64,000 nt of DNA, taken from assembly GCA_019400425.1 (NCBI GenBank), contig JAFREE010000043.1, positions 1 to 64,000 of the forward strand. The letters are read 5' to 3'. The DNA is from Hymenochaete sp. R1 (lineage: Eukaryota; Basidiomycota; Agaricomycetes; Hymenochaetales; Hymenochaetaceae). The notes beneath the pieces were generated by a model. The model was not told the DNA's origin and searched no databases. It saw nothing but the letters and a program-made list of their open reading frames with translations. This document shows positions 10,894-23,369 of the stretch, in pieces. The number at the start of each line of letters is the position of its first letter. Positions within the stretch are counted from its first letter, which is position 1. Made by a program: the position numbers and the translations under genes.

Positions 10894-12034
10894 CTACCCT
10901 GACATCTGCACGTCTTCGTCTCCTCCTGCTGGTGGTGCTCCACCTTCTGTTCCGCCAGCACTTTCCTCAGTCGCCAGTGGTGGGGGTGCAGTCGTCTGTT
11001 TTGGAGGTAACCTCTGAAGGAAGGGCTCGACCTTTTCTTCCTCAAGCATGCGGAAGGGACTCCCTGGTAGAACATTATTCTCGAGTTCGCTCGCGGGCCC
11101 GATGATACCGATCGTAGTGTTTAGAGTAGTAAGCTCTTTGTCTTGCTGCAACGTTTCGCGGAGGGCATGTAAACCATGGACAATCAATTCGTCCAGAGAG
11201 GCTAGAATGGAGATATAAACGTCAGATAAGCTCTTCCATTTTGAATCCACAGGATGTACACACAATCTGGGAACGACTCAAAATGTTTCTCGAGATACGT
11301 CTTCGCACTCTGGCTACGGGCTCCAATCGACATGGCCACATACTCAAGGGGGTTGCCAGCCGGCGAGAACTCTACGAGATGGGGTCCAGTCTCGTCTTGG
11401 CCGATAATAAGGAACCCAACACCGTATGGCCGTCTACCATATTCTTGCGTGTTTACCTGGGCCTCTGTCGTACATATGAGATATTATCTGGCATTTAAAG
11501 TTGTTCAAAGACTCACTATCCGCAATGGAGGAAACGATGTCGCTCACGGGTATGGGTCGGCCGAATGACATTCGCTCGCCCATAGCTTGCTGCCGCATGA
11601 AATTACTTTATCGAGATGAGCTTGCATACCGTGGCAGATTTACAGAATGAAAACGTACCTCAGCACTCTTGCATCGGACGTCAATCCTGCGATGCCAATG
11701 CCAATGTGTTCGTCAATCCTGTACATCTTTGGTTGATACGACGAAAGCTCTCCTGTGCTCCTCTATCCACAGCCCATTAGAACATTAAATCACATCAAGT
11801 AATACAAAGTTCTCATCTCTACTCACCTTCAACGCGAGAAGTACCGCATGAGTTTTCGAGCTGAGGCCTACAACAGCAGAACCCTGTTTAACAGCCTCCA
11901 ATGAATATTCCACTTGGTGAATGCGCCCTTGCGGCGAGAAGACAGTGTTGTCTGAGTCATACGTATTTCTGAACTATAAACAGGTTGATTTTGGTGAATC
12001 GCACCTTGAACATGCGCATAGATGCACTCACCAT
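10894..12034 (-). CDS. PRE5: 20S proteasome subunit alpha-6 (PSMA1/Pre5)
   Basis: This is a structural alpha-ring subunit of the 20S proteasome. Six exons (12032-12034, 11827-11973, 11659-11762, 11517-11605, 11264-11464, 10894-11201) give 283 residues. The protein starts [20 protein letters not shown], the alpha-subunit N-terminal signature, followed by [16 protein letters not shown]. Later come [30 protein letters not shown] and [16 protein letters not shown], which match the PSMA1 subtype rather than other alpha subunits. The C-terminus has a Pro/Ala/Gly/Glu-rich tail longer than in yeast. The first coding exon consists of the ATG alone, followed by a GTGAGT donor. Each junction keeps frame. 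Confidence 0.93.
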
Positions 12035-12265
12035 AACTGTAGACGTTGAAGGGACGGGACAAGCTGCGAGACGCGTAAGACCAGATCGCCATGAAGTCGA
12101 CGCGTCAGTCGACACGCATGTATTACGTAATCAACATAATCTACAGCCTGGAGTAAATGCCAGACATTAATATCATCAATCTGTTCCTACGAGCATGGCA
12201 TACATAGCAAGATATATGTAACTACATGATTTTGGCTGCATCAGTATCTATGAAACTTTAGCGAG

Positions 12266-15200
12266 TCACCGTCCACCTTTCTTATCCGCTCGCCACTCCT
12301 TGAACATGCCATCAAGGCTCTTGTACAGTAGATGCGAAGGCAAGCTACGGATGATTTCCCCAACCCTCTCGTTGACGTATTCTTTTCCCTTTTCGTCACC
12401 CATTGCCTTAGCAGCGAATTCGGTGGCAAGCCGCACGAAAGCCATCACCGCGAGTGATACGTGTGTTTGCTGCGACGCATGCGGGTTTGTGGGGTCAAGC
12501 GCCGCCAAAAGAGGTCCTTGAATCGACGGTGTCGGGACCGCTGATCCATTTGGCGCAAAGGGGGTCGCACGTTCACCTCTGACGAGTCTCAGTAACACTT
12601 CTAGAATGTTGTCAGCCTCGGATAAATGTGTCTTTAAGAAACGATTGCGTTCTGTCACGGCCCCGACAGTAGAATTGCCAGCCCAACTCGACAGCACCGA
12701 TTGAATGGTGGGAGCCTGGGAGAAAGGTTAGAGAAGGGAAGCAAATGCAACAGCGATCGACGTACAGGATCAGGGTAGCGCACTTCAATCTTCTTTTCCC
12801 AACCAACAGCATCGCCAGCAACCCAGAAACGTCCACCAAACATATCTTTTAACCAATCTTGGATATCTCCAGTTTTTATCCACTTCGGCTCTGATAAAGG
12901 ACGTTCCTTGTCCAAATGAACAACCACTTTCGCTCTGGAGCCATCTTCGAGCCTCCAAAAAGGTGGTAACGTTTCATCAGAGCCCAACTCTTCCGAGAGC
13001 TTAAGGAGCGGCATGTATGCTTTGTTCTCACTTAAGGTCTCAATCTGAAAGAAAGGGAATTGAACAAAAGAGGAAGAAAGGATCAAACGAGGGGCAAATG
13101 TACCAAAATCCCTTTTAAGCCCTCATCCACCCGCTTCACGACTGTCTCAATCTCAATCCGGCCTTCAGCACGGAAGACTGTGAGCTTGTCCACAACCTCG
13201 GCGTCCACAAGGAGTCTTCTCGTCCCTGACGCATATGCAACAGAAACACGGTTAGCGGAAGGCATCCTGGATCCACTTGTAACAGGTTTAGCAGGAAGAT
13301 CGGGGACCGCTGTAGGAGTGGAAGTGGACACGGCGCTACCAGAGAACGCCGTATTGGACGTCGGGGAAGCGGGAGGCTCTGGAAGATGATCACTTTCTGC
13401 TTTCAGCGTATCGTCTATCTCCTTGCTAGCGGATGAAGATGATGGGACGGAATGCGCAGACTCTGCTCCACTCTTCGTTGTATCCTCCGCTGTAAGATCG
13501 GCAGAAGGTGCATCAGTCACTGAACTAGGCCGATCTGAATGCACATTGGAGTGTGGATCAGGTGAACCGTGCTCGACAACCCTAGTCACCTCTAGCTTTT
13601 CATTCTGGACATTATCAGCAGCAGCTCGATCTCCAACAGTAGGCTGTGTTAATAGAGAGGCACTATCCTTCGCCTCAAGGTCCTGTTGCGCGGAACCATT
13701 TTCATCTCCATCAGGTTCATGGTCATCTGCCAAGGTGACAACAAGCTCCTCATGATCCTCATCAGTTTTGACTTCGTAGTACTCGTGCCCTTCAAAAGAG
13801 AGAGAGAAAAGAAACACATGCATTAGTAAGGTGGACGAGCCAGACGTCGAACTTCCTCGTAAGCCGTCCACGCATTTTGACCTTCTCAACGAGACCAATC
13901 TGAAGCTCACCATCATCCACGGTGTGGTCTAAGTCCCCATCTATTTGGGTGGCCTCATAGTCCTCGAACTCCCCATCCGCATCTGCGTCGCCATCGCCTT
14001 CAGTGTCTGCTGCAATTGCTGCCATAAGCCAATCGCCTTCACTAGCAGTCTCAGCAACACTCGGAGCTACGCTGCTCCTCTCCATGGTGGCATCAGGCTC
14101 AACATTCCCTTTAACACTGTTCGCATCCTCATGCTCGCCTTTCGAGCCGTTAAGACCAGGGGGCGGTCGAGCACGATGACCGTCATCGGCATCGGCATCA
14201 TCATCATCAACCTTCTTTCGTTTTCCCTTCCGAGAATCCGAGGGTACGATCGGTCGAGCATCGTCTGCAGAGGGAGGTGTATGAAAATAAATGCGCATCC
14301 GACCTGAACCTGATCCAGTCGGGCTCGAGGACAGAGGAGATGGCTCCTCTGCTGACATGTCAGATTTAGCGCCATTCCTAGAGTCACCAAGGGCATGCGA
14401 ATCGATCGGATGCTCCTGCTTGACCTCGGCCAGATCTCCAGCTTTAAGTTCTTCTTCGTCCTTCGTTTCTGTCACAGGTGCACTGGGAACTTTACCCCAT
14501 TGCCAACCCAGACTTTCAATGGCAATCGCCACAATTTTAAAGTCTGTCAGAGTACGCCTGTTCTCCTCCCGTTTACTCATGCTAACAGCATTGGCAGATC
14601 CAGACGCTCCACGGCTTTGGAAAGAGGAGTCAGATCGTCCACTTCCACCCCTTTGACCTCCACGCCCACCTCGGAACGAGGCATTATTATGGTGGTGTGG
14701 TCCACTAGCAAAAGAACCCCCTTTACGATTGAAGTTACCGCCGAACCCTCCACGGTCGCGAGAATGGCCTCCGCGAATAGATCCACTCATACCACCGCCA
14801 CGACCTCCGCCGTGCATCCCACCCCCGCGGCCTCTGTTGGCGTTCATGTTTCGATTCCCGCCGCCCGCATTTCCACCCCGCCCGCTCTTATTCATGTTTC
14901 CGCCTCTACCCCCTCCCATTCCACCACGTCCAAAACTTCCTTGGGATTGCATGTGTCCAGATTGAGAAGAATTGCCCGAGGATTTGCTAGGTCCAGATGG
15001 TAGACCATGCATTGGTGCTTGGCCTTGGAATCGAGGTTGCTGGGGTGAACTGTCGAAACGTTGTCGTTTTGCGGGCGGAAGGTTTGTCTGAGGAGGCGAA
15101 TGCTGCATTGGGATAGGAACTCTTGATTGTTGGGGTTGAGGGGGCGGTGAAGACTGCTGGTAAAAGGACTGCTGTTGAGCCTGAGGAGGCTGTAAAGGCC

Positions 15201-15690
15201 TATACGGTTGCTGAGTTTGGGCCATGGGGGCTTGAGGTAGATAGGGTTGTGGAGGCTGAGTGTACGATGCATTTGTTTGAGGTTGGTACGGGCTGTAAGC
15301 CGGCGAGGCAACAACCTGAGAGATGGGCTGAGGCGCATGAGCATAGTGAGGCTGCTGGGGAGGTTGCTGCTGCTGCTGTTGGTGCTGCTGCTGCTGCCAC
15401 TGTCCAGTCTGATGTCCGCCGTATCCATAATTTGTATACATCGTCGGGGTGGTACCAAGTTTAGCACCTGGGGCTATATGAGCGTGTTGGGCCCCTGGCC
15501 ATTGCGGAGCCGGGGGATTCCATTGTGGATTAAAAGCCGGTTGACCAGGCTGCTGCTGCTGGTGTTGTTGTTGTGCTGTCCAATAGGTATAGTCTGCTGA
15601 ACCCACCGGTTGGGGTGGTGGTCCAGGTGGAAGCGGTGGTTGATGATGAGATGGAAACGACGGCTGGGGAACAAAGGGATTCTTGTTCAT
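12266..15690 (-). CDS. Large RGG/Gln-rich protein, probably RNA-associated
   Basis: Four exons fit (13872-15690, 13104-13789, 12766-13044, 12266-12715), giving 1,077 residues. The first third is Pro/Gln-rich with poly-Gln runs, then a dense RGG/Gly region (GGGRGG, RGGRGGQRGG) at about residues 250-360, which is typical of RNA-binding disordered domains. A short ordered segment follows (TDFKIVAIAIESLGWQWG), then acidic, Ser-rich linker. The last 300 residues look folded and contain RRLLVDAEVVDKLTVFRAEG, KWIKTGDIQDWLKDMFGG and LLRLVRGERATPF. No named domain is recognised. The intron 1 donor (C|GTGGAC) is weak, but a TACTAATG branch-like site precedes its acceptor and the frame fits. I think homologs exist in other mushrooms but could not check. 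Confidence 0.75.
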
Positions 15691-16406
15691 CTCGAAAGCT
15701 GCTCAAGCAACAATGCTGATGAAAGTGTCTTGGAGTGTTCGTACTTTTTCCGCTCTGATTCCGCCGTGTGTTTTGCTGGCGCCAGTTTGAAGACCTTCAC
15801 CTCTTCAGGATGCACGACGCTTTGGTTAGTTCCGAAGATCTGCGTTTTACATAATATAAACAGTCCGTCGTCGTAAATCACGTGACCCAGTTCGGCATAT
15901 TAGCCGAAGCAGCCGAGCCGCAGTCAGCAAATCGGGTAAGAGATACCTTGCTCCACAGAAGAAATTGATTTTTTCTATCATGATGACGACAGATTCGGAA
16001 GTCTAGAGTAGAAGCTTTACGAAAGCCCGGATATCATTTCGGCCCCTTTAGGTCAGAGTTCAGAGTAGATTTGAAGACAGTGTCGTCTATGGTCGATATA
16101 TGCACGCTATTTATCATGCATATCATATAGGAAGACGAAGAGATGTTTCTGAGAAAGATTGAAAGAGCGACGCTCCATGTCTGACATCGGGTCAATAAAC
16201 ATATGAGGAAATGGGTGCTGCAAATAAGGCGAATATCAATCCAAGAGTTCCCCTGAATCTATGGAAATCTTGCCCCTGGAAAATACGGTAAAACGAAAAA
16301 CGGACAAGGAAAAGATTTAAACTGATGTACACGCTTTTCTTGTGACATTCACACCCCCTACCGGCTGCGCTGCTGTGATTCTAGTTTGAGCAAGAACGCC
16401 AGCAGA
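15691..16406. other. Divergent 5' region of the RGG gene and the MscS gene
   Basis: This 716-bp gap separates two divergent starts and must hold both promoters. No gene or clear TATA element is visible. Short frames here have no coding support. Confidence 0.4.
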
Positions 16407-19400
16407 ATGGCGGATGATAGCAGCTTTCACCCGGACGTCAACTCTGGAAGAGGAAGACCCAACAGGCTCTCTGATCTTGTCCTCAGTGCCGAGCCTCCAA
16501 TCGACAATCCTCCCACTCCTCCCTACAGGCAGTACCCGGCTAGCATCCATTCTGACGTACAGTCGCCGCCTTACCGATCTCGCTCTCAGCTCCAGCTGAA
16601 CGATATGGACGACGAGAAACGCGGCATGGACGCTACGGACGAAAAGCGACGCTCATCATTCGAGGACAACTCCCATGACGCGTCCCATCATGAACACGAA
16701 CACGAACGCAACGACGACCACCACCATCATGCCAAAGGAGTTCATTACCCAGAGGAGTTCCCGCGCAGAGAAAAGCCAGTCAAGTTCGACTCGACCTCTG
16801 AGCTCCCTTCAAGGGCCCCTTCGGCGGCCCCTTCGGAAGATGAGCATGGTGACGATGACGATGAATACGACTGGTCCACGGACGATGATGAGGTAGACCA
16901 AGAGGCAAAGAAGTTTGAACAGGTAGCAGTAGGGTCAAAACAGAGTAGCCTTGCTGTACGGTGAGTCGTCGTCCGTCCTGTGTTCAACTCAGTAACCGGC
17001 GGTCTCGCTAAACTGATTTACCTCTTTTCGCGAACTCGAAGCATCATCTCGTTCTTCTTCACCACGTTGATAGGGTCAGCTATCACATCCGGACTGTTGG
17101 TCGGCGCGGCCCTCCTGGTCCACTTCCTCTATTATAAACGCAGTAACGATGATAACCGTTCACATCGCCAGTTCGTCACTCGAAATGTGGAGGCATGGTT
17201 CTTCTGGGCAGCAGCAAATCTCTTGGTCTCATGGTTTCTTGCTTTCATTATCAACATAGTCCCAGGCCTTGTCATATGGGTTATCTTTATCGTTTGGGGA
17301 CATATATCCGAATCCATGAAGAGCCGTGTCGAGCTGTATAATTCTTTGAAGGACACAGCAAAGCCAATCTTCTACGCGGCTTCGGGTTGGCTTAGCTGGG
17401 TTATCATCTTTGGAAACATTTTCGAATTGTATAATAAAGACAATGAAGACGAAAGTCGCGCGTCATATACTCCACGCGTGAGTGATCTTTTAATTGTCTT
17501 AAATCCGGACGTATCTGATTCCTTATTGCACAAGTTATATCAAGTTATCGAGTTTATCTTTTTCCTTGTTCTAGTATTCAGCATCCAAAGAATGTTGTCC
17601 CAATTAGTTGGTACGCTTGATCACTTGCCCTCCCCCCCCCCCCCCTCCTCCTCCTCTTTCGATCTATGCTAAACAAACATATAGCATTTTCTTTCCATAG
17701 AACTGCATTCAAGGATCGTCTGGAAGACCTTCAATCAGCATTGAAAACCATCGACCACTTGAAGAAGTATAAACCGAAACACCGCGCCAATCGTTCTTCA
17801 GGTCTCTTCGCTGGTTTTAACCCAATGTCCAAAGCCGCATTTGGTTTCAAGTCCTCTCCAAATACTCCGGCGGACGAGAAGGCGCATTTTTTCTCTAACG
17901 TGACTTCACGCTACAATTCGCCGGATGCGTCACGCAAGGGTACACCAGATCCGTATGACGAAGGCCACTCAGCGGATTGCGAAGATAATGCAAACTCTTC
18001 GAAAAAGGGTAAAGGCAAGGCGAAGACCGACAGAGACAAAGGACTTTTGACCACGCCTGTGGAGTCGCGTCCGGAATCTCCCGCAAATGCTTACTCCGGG
18101 AAGCTCTTCACGAACGTGAGCCCGGTTCATTCGTATCCTCCAAGGCTTTCCCCTTCACCACGTCCTACACCATCAAGAAGGAACTCCAACGAATCAGATA
18201 AAAATGTTGTTTTGGAAGCTGGAAAGGCTCTGAAAAAGGCTGCGCTGCATGATGCTCGGAATATCACCGGGAACGGCGATAGTGACCTTGGTGGCTTGGG
18301 ATGGGCTGTTGGATCTACCGATGAAGCCAGAGTAAGCGCGATCTACCTTTAAGTACTAACTTCGAGACTTACGGAATGCACTTGCAGAGGCTTGCTCGTT
18401 CTATCTATGGTGCTTTCAAGTCTGACAGACGTCGTAAATACCTAGTTGTTGAGGATTTCTATCCGGCATATTCGACGCATGATGCTGCTCTGGAAGCTTT
18501 CCGCGTGTTTGACACGGATCACAATGGGTATGCCTACCCCTACCTGCGTATGTAGATTTTCTAAATTTCATTCTATTATAGCGATATCACGAAAGCGGAG
18601 ATAAAAAGCACGCTGGTCAAAACATACCGCGAACGGCGATTCTTATCTCGTAGTATGCGTGATGTTGGCCAAGCACTAAAGTCTCTCAACCACGTCCTGT
18701 TGGTCTTCGCTTTCATCATCGTCTTCTTCATCTCCCTGTCAATTTTTGGCGTTGAGATCGGCAGCTCTATTACATCCTTCTACACAATTGGTATTGCGGC
18801 GAGCTTCATCTTCAAATCGACTGCCACGCGAATGTTTGACTCCATCATGTTCCTCTTCGTCACGCAGTAAGTCGATGCTTTACTCATACTTTCATATGCT
18901 AATGATACGTACAGTCCTTTCGATACCGGTGATCGTTGCTTCATCGACGGTGAGACATAAAGCACAGGACTCTAGAGTCAGTTTGTTGATATAGTATCAC
19001 TTTTCAGAGGAAAATCTTGTAGTAAAGAAGATGGGGTTGTTGGCTGTAAGGATATCCGCCTCTTCCATATCGAGTATTATTGACACCATTCAAGACTGTT
19101 TTCCAGCGTGCTGATGGAACTGAAACGTACTATTTCAATAGTCAACTTTTCACTAAGTTCATGTAAGTGACGCCTAAGAATATTTTAATCCATTATTTGT
19201 TCACGGTTCTTCCTTTCTGAAGCACAAATGCACGCCGCAGCGATGTAAGTCTTTTCTCAACTCTCCAATGGAAGGTAGATCTTGATGTCCACAACAGAAA
19301 ACGGGAGAGTTAGCAACCTTATTTGTCTCGTGGAAAACGCCTCTGGAAAAAATTGATGAACTGGAGAAGTGCTTGAACGAATGGCTTTCCGTCGATGAGA

Positions 19401-19891
19401 ACAGGTGGTACCAACCCACAACGAGCATCATCTTCCAGAACATTCAAAATCAGTGCTATATGGAACTTGGAATTGTTATCCCTCACAATCAGTGAGTCGT
19501 AGTAAACGATCGGTCGTGGTATGTTTTTCTAATGACTGTATGTAGAAACTGGCAAGACTGGGGACTACGCCTAGCGCGGAAGAGCACTTTCTATGCAGCA
19601 GCGACGTACTACTGTCGACAGCTCGGCATCACATATTCCCATTCTCCTATGCCACTTATATGGGCGAACAGGGATGGTCAGTCGCCAGACTTGAACAAAT
19701 CACCCAGCATGTTCTCTGCGCAGCTCGATGTGGACGATGCGGCAGGTCCGGATGCGATTGCGCCTGGATCGAGAGATTTGAAGCCAATGCTTGGGTTCTT
19801 ACCGCCACCCGAAAGACGTGATGCCCACCTACTGCGTGCTCGGAAGAGCAAGGGTGGGAAGAAGGCTGCGATGCGTGCCATGGACGGTTGA
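16407..19891 (+). CDS. EF-hand MscS-type mechanosensitive channel (Msy1/Msy2-like)
   Basis: Fungal MscS channels of this type sit in the ER and help calcium handling under hypo-osmotic shock. Twelve exons (16407-16960, 17042-17477, 17535-17610, 17685-18331, 18388-18527, 18582-18866, 18915-18949, 19008-19045, 19095-19162, 19223-19244, 19298-19491, 19546-19891) give 946 residues. The N-terminus is disordered and acidic. Transmembrane segments follow from about residue 185, then a cytosolic loop. An EF-hand at about 608-636 has the calcium loop DTDHNGDITKAE. The MscS pore region contains VFAFIIVFFISLSIFGVEIG and IAASFIFKSTATRMFDSIMF, then HPFDTGDRCFIDEENL. Exon 10 is only 22 nt. Intron 1 (81 nt, acceptor CTCGAAG) is the least certain; the GTGAGT donor is followed at once by an in-frame stop, so splicing there is required. 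Confidence 0.9.
17632..17645. repeat. Poly-C tract in an MscS intron
   Basis: About 14 consecutive C residues, followed by CTC repeats, lie inside the intron between exons 3 and 4 of the MscS gene. They may act as part of a long pyrimidine tract. The length is prone to sequencing error. Confidence 0.8.
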
Positions 19892-20352
19892 TAAACGAGT
19901 TTACGATCATTCCGAGCGACTGAACACAAGCAGAAAGCATCTACTAGAGATAAACATTCATCCAAATCATTCTTCAATCATAGTTCACACTCGAGCATTG
20001 CGCCGGCGCTTCGACCATCATTGATTCGTTATTTGTTGCATCCTTTTTGAACATCACTCTTCCCATGCTGCGTTGTCTCGTACTGAATTGCGTGTCCGCA
20101 TCTTGTTGTGCTATGTTCTTCCACCTTGTTTCTTCCGATTCGGTTTTTCCTTTTTGATTTCAGTCATGGCATGTAGATAGTGTCGTTTTTGAAGTTAGAA
20201 ATTAGTATTGAAAATCCAAAGTCTAAGCAATAATCGGTATTCGGTCATTGGTCAGAGCTCATTCCTATTTTAGGACATTTTGTGTCGATCTGCCAACGAC
20301 CACAACCGGAAGACTTGCACGAACTCAACGCAATCCACAAACCTCCTCACTC
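19892..20352. other. Intergenic region before the complex I gene
   Basis: This 461-bp gap separates two plus-strand genes. It holds the 3' flank of the MscS gene and the promoter of the complex I subunit. No further gene is seen. Confidence 0.4.
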
Positions 20353-21339
20353 ATGTTCGCCACAGCTACGAGGGCAGCACGGTGCGCGAGAGCGCAGAAA
20401 GCAACATGTTCGCGTAGGATGCTGTCCATTTCTGCTGCTCGGAGGTCGGAAGGTCTGTTCGTGGTCAGTATCAACGGATTCGTGTGTACAAGTCGCAGAG
20501 CTTACACTCTTTATACGTTTAGCATCGTGACACAGAGTACAACAACCCGAAGGTAGATTGCATGACCCTCAGAGACCTACAGCTTCTGACACATGCCATC
20601 ATATCCAGATTCCCTTCGAGTTCTCAGCAGAAAACCTTCAAGAAGCCAACAAAATCATCGCGAAGTACCCTCCGCAATACAAGAAAGCTGCCGTCATACC
20701 CCTCCTTCACCTCGGACAGGAGCAGAACAGCGGATGGACGAGCATTAGCGTGATGAACTACGTCGCTAAACTATTGGAGATGCCACCCATGCGTGTGTAC
20801 GAAGTTGCAACATTCTACACCATGTTCAATAGGTGCGTCCCATTTGCACCGAGTCTGTCGTATACATAGCACAGAACCAAATGAAAATTGCATTTATATT
20901 AGGGAACCTATTGGCAAAAACTTTGTTCAAGTGTGCACGACGACTCCATGCATGCTCCGCGGGTCGACGGAGATTCTCGACACTGTATGTCAGCATCTGG
21001 GTGGAATCAAGCCTGGGCAGACGACCAAAGACGGCAAATTCACCGTTATCGAAGTCGAATGTCAGGGCGCGTGCAGTAATGCCCCGATGATGGTCATTGG
21101 TGACGAGTTCTATGAGGATTTGACCAGTGACTCTACGGTTAAGATTTTGGATGCGTTCGCTAAGGGCCAGAAGCCGAAACCAGGGCCTCAAAGCGGAAGA
21201 CAAACGTCGGAGAACTCCGCCGGGCTTACAGCTCTGGCATCGAAGGTGTGCAGTTTAATAATCACCAGCATGATGCAGTTCCTGACCTTCATTCAAGCCC
21301 TATGGCCCTGGCGAGCATTGTTCCCCAGACTTTGCATAG
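20353..21339 (+). CDS. NADH:ubiquinone oxidoreductase 24 kDa subunit (NDUFV2 type)
   Basis: This matrix-arm complex I subunit carries the [2Fe-2S] cluster N1a. Five exons (20353-20463, 20523-20552, 20609-20832, 20903-21245, 21298-21339) give 249 residues. A basic presequence ([16 protein letters not shown]) leads to the family start [10 protein letters not shown] and [20 protein letters not shown]. The cluster ligands are visible as CTTTPC and ECQGAC, in the order expected. [17 protein letters not shown] and GEHCSPDFA at the C-terminus are also typical. The second exon is just 30 nt. The gene is convergent with the bestrophin-like gene. Assignment is secure. Confidence 0.96.
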
Positions 21340-21477
21340 ATGTATTTGCCTTTCGATAAAATTAATAAATACCAATCACAGTTGGGTTGAATGACTGGGT
21401 GCAGTGATATGGGCATGTGAAAAGGCCTTCAAGTCAAGTAAGTCAAGTAATACGACAATTGCATTGTATGAATGGTG

Positions 21478-23369
21478 CTAGTCGTCTCCTTCCCCATCGT
21501 CTTTTCCGAATGCTCCTTCTCCACCCTCAGGCAAACGCTGGATAATGAATCTATGACGCATGTAAATATCAATTAACCATACATTAGAGCATAACACTCA
21601 CTCAATCTCGTCCCTCAACTCGGCGCAGAAGTTATCTGTAGCAAAATCAGTTCAACGTGATGAGGTCAGTGCTTCGATCTCCTGACCTAGCGGGAGATCC
21701 GTTTCGTCGTCACCTGCACAGTATAAATCAACAATGAAGTCATTAATGAAGGGGTAATTTCGGATTTCACTTACCAAACGGCATTTCTATTTGGTTCGCG
21801 ATGCCCTCGATGCCCATTAATGTGAATGCCACGACGGTAACGATAGGTATCATTTTCCAATTCAATTCTCGCACGAGTGTGAATGGAAGCGCGAATAGGT
21901 ACAAGGTGACACATTGTTTCAGATGAATACCATCTAACATCGAAAACGGAAATTAAACCATGCCCATTAGACATGACCTGCACAATAAGTAGAACAAAGA
22001 ACTCACATGACTCTGGGATCGGAGTAGTAGCTATTCTCTCCATGTTCGTCATCTGGTCTACCATCGACTGCAAACTGAGGCAAAACATTACAACGCGATG
22101 TTCTGTGGAGGTATTCGTACTCACAGTGTGTTCATCGTGTTAGTTCCTGCCGGTCCGACAGTTTCTAAGTATCCATCTCTTTTGAAGCGAAAGATCATTC
22201 GGCCGATCTCATGAGCAATTCTAACGCAAAGGTCAATCTACTGATAGAAGAAGTGAAAAGTGACCCACAGAAGAGGCAGCGGTGTCGTCATAACGGTTGT
22301 AGCAGGGTGGAACTGAACGGTACGGTGGCTACCACTAAGAAGGGGCGTGTTAGGTCCAGAGTCTCCTGTCAAAGTGACGCCGTGAGCAGAGAAGTGCAAG
22401 CCAGCCGACTCGTGGGAGCTGCGAGGTCGAACGACCGGAAGTCCGTCTTGAGCATTCGTTGCGTCGGAATCGGAATCGCCAGAATCGTGCTTTCCGCGGG
22501 GCTTCATGGTACCTGTTGCGTTGTACCCCTTGTTTCTTCCTGTTGGAGAAGCAGAATCGGAGAAGCCAGACTGTTCTAGGCGGATTATTGAACGTGGTAC
22601 AACGTCTTCATAATCAGCGTAATCCAGCCCATGTTCTCCTCGAAGCCTGTGCTTGACAGCGTACGCAAATGCAATGCATAACCGAAGCAGGTCCGCCTTC
22701 GCTTTTCTGAGCTTATCCGGAGACATTTGACCTCCTGAGGGGCCTAAAGGAGAGTTTCAGCATGCCAAACATAATACAAGCTCTGTGCCATACCGTGACC
22801 AGCTGTAGCCGCTTTCTCATCTGGAGGGACTGCAGCGTTGACCCAAACAAGTCGGCTCAGGTTTCTTATCTGGGTCGCGTATTGGGTAATGAGAGACAAC
22901 ATACAAAAACACTGAACAACTCACATTAGAAACCATAGTGCCAAAATCTTTTCTTCCTTCGTAAAAGCGATCATATGATGTCCTAAGTGTTCGGATGGAT
23001 TATGATGTCCACACTGCAGGCAGCGCCCAAAGTACTCACGAGTTTCTGAAACAATTGGTAAAAAAAAACAGATAAAAGTAATTAAAATGATACTTCTCAC
23101 CTAAATACAAGAATCAAACCAACCTTTACATTCCAAACATCAGCGATTCCACGGCAATCAATAGGTAATGAACAAAGATTATCACTCACAACAACAGCCA
23201 GCAAAGGAGAGACATTGTTCGTCAGAGTCACGTTATGACCTTTGTACCAAGCATACGCTATGCCCGATGCAAATAGCGTAACAGTAAGTACCGGTCCAAA
23301 TATACGGAGCGCGATCTGTTGGGTTCGGGTGTGGCGCGTTACACACGACGTCGCGCTTTCATATATCAT
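21478..23369 (-). CDS. Bestrophin-like (RFP-TM/UPF0187) chloride channel
   Basis: Fungal members of the bestrophin superfamily are putative anion channels. Twelve exons (23190-23369, 23101-23123, 23040-23045, 22925-22982, 22794-22869, 22269-22743, 22125-22220, 22007-22074, 21775-21933, 21687-21713, 21602-21635, 21478-21550) give 424 residues in frame throughout. Recognisable blocks are PVLTVTLFASGIAYAWY, LTNNVSPLLAVV, VGLILVFRNSTSYDRFYEGR, IRNLSRLVWV, IAHEIGRMIF and VTLYLFALPFTLVRELNW, ending in helical membrane segments and an acidic tail. A Ser/Asp-rich insert of about 90 residues sits after the first half. Exon 3 is only 6 nt (AAACTC) and is required to rebuild the conserved FRNSTSYDRF. 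The start is uncertain, because an upstream exon could exist between 23380 and 23500. Confidence 0.85.

Noticed and set aside
14291..15600. Long plus-strand frames opposite the RGG/Gln-rich gene
   Set aside because: They are antisense shadows of Gly/Gln/Pro-rich repeats, with composition set by the minus-strand codons.
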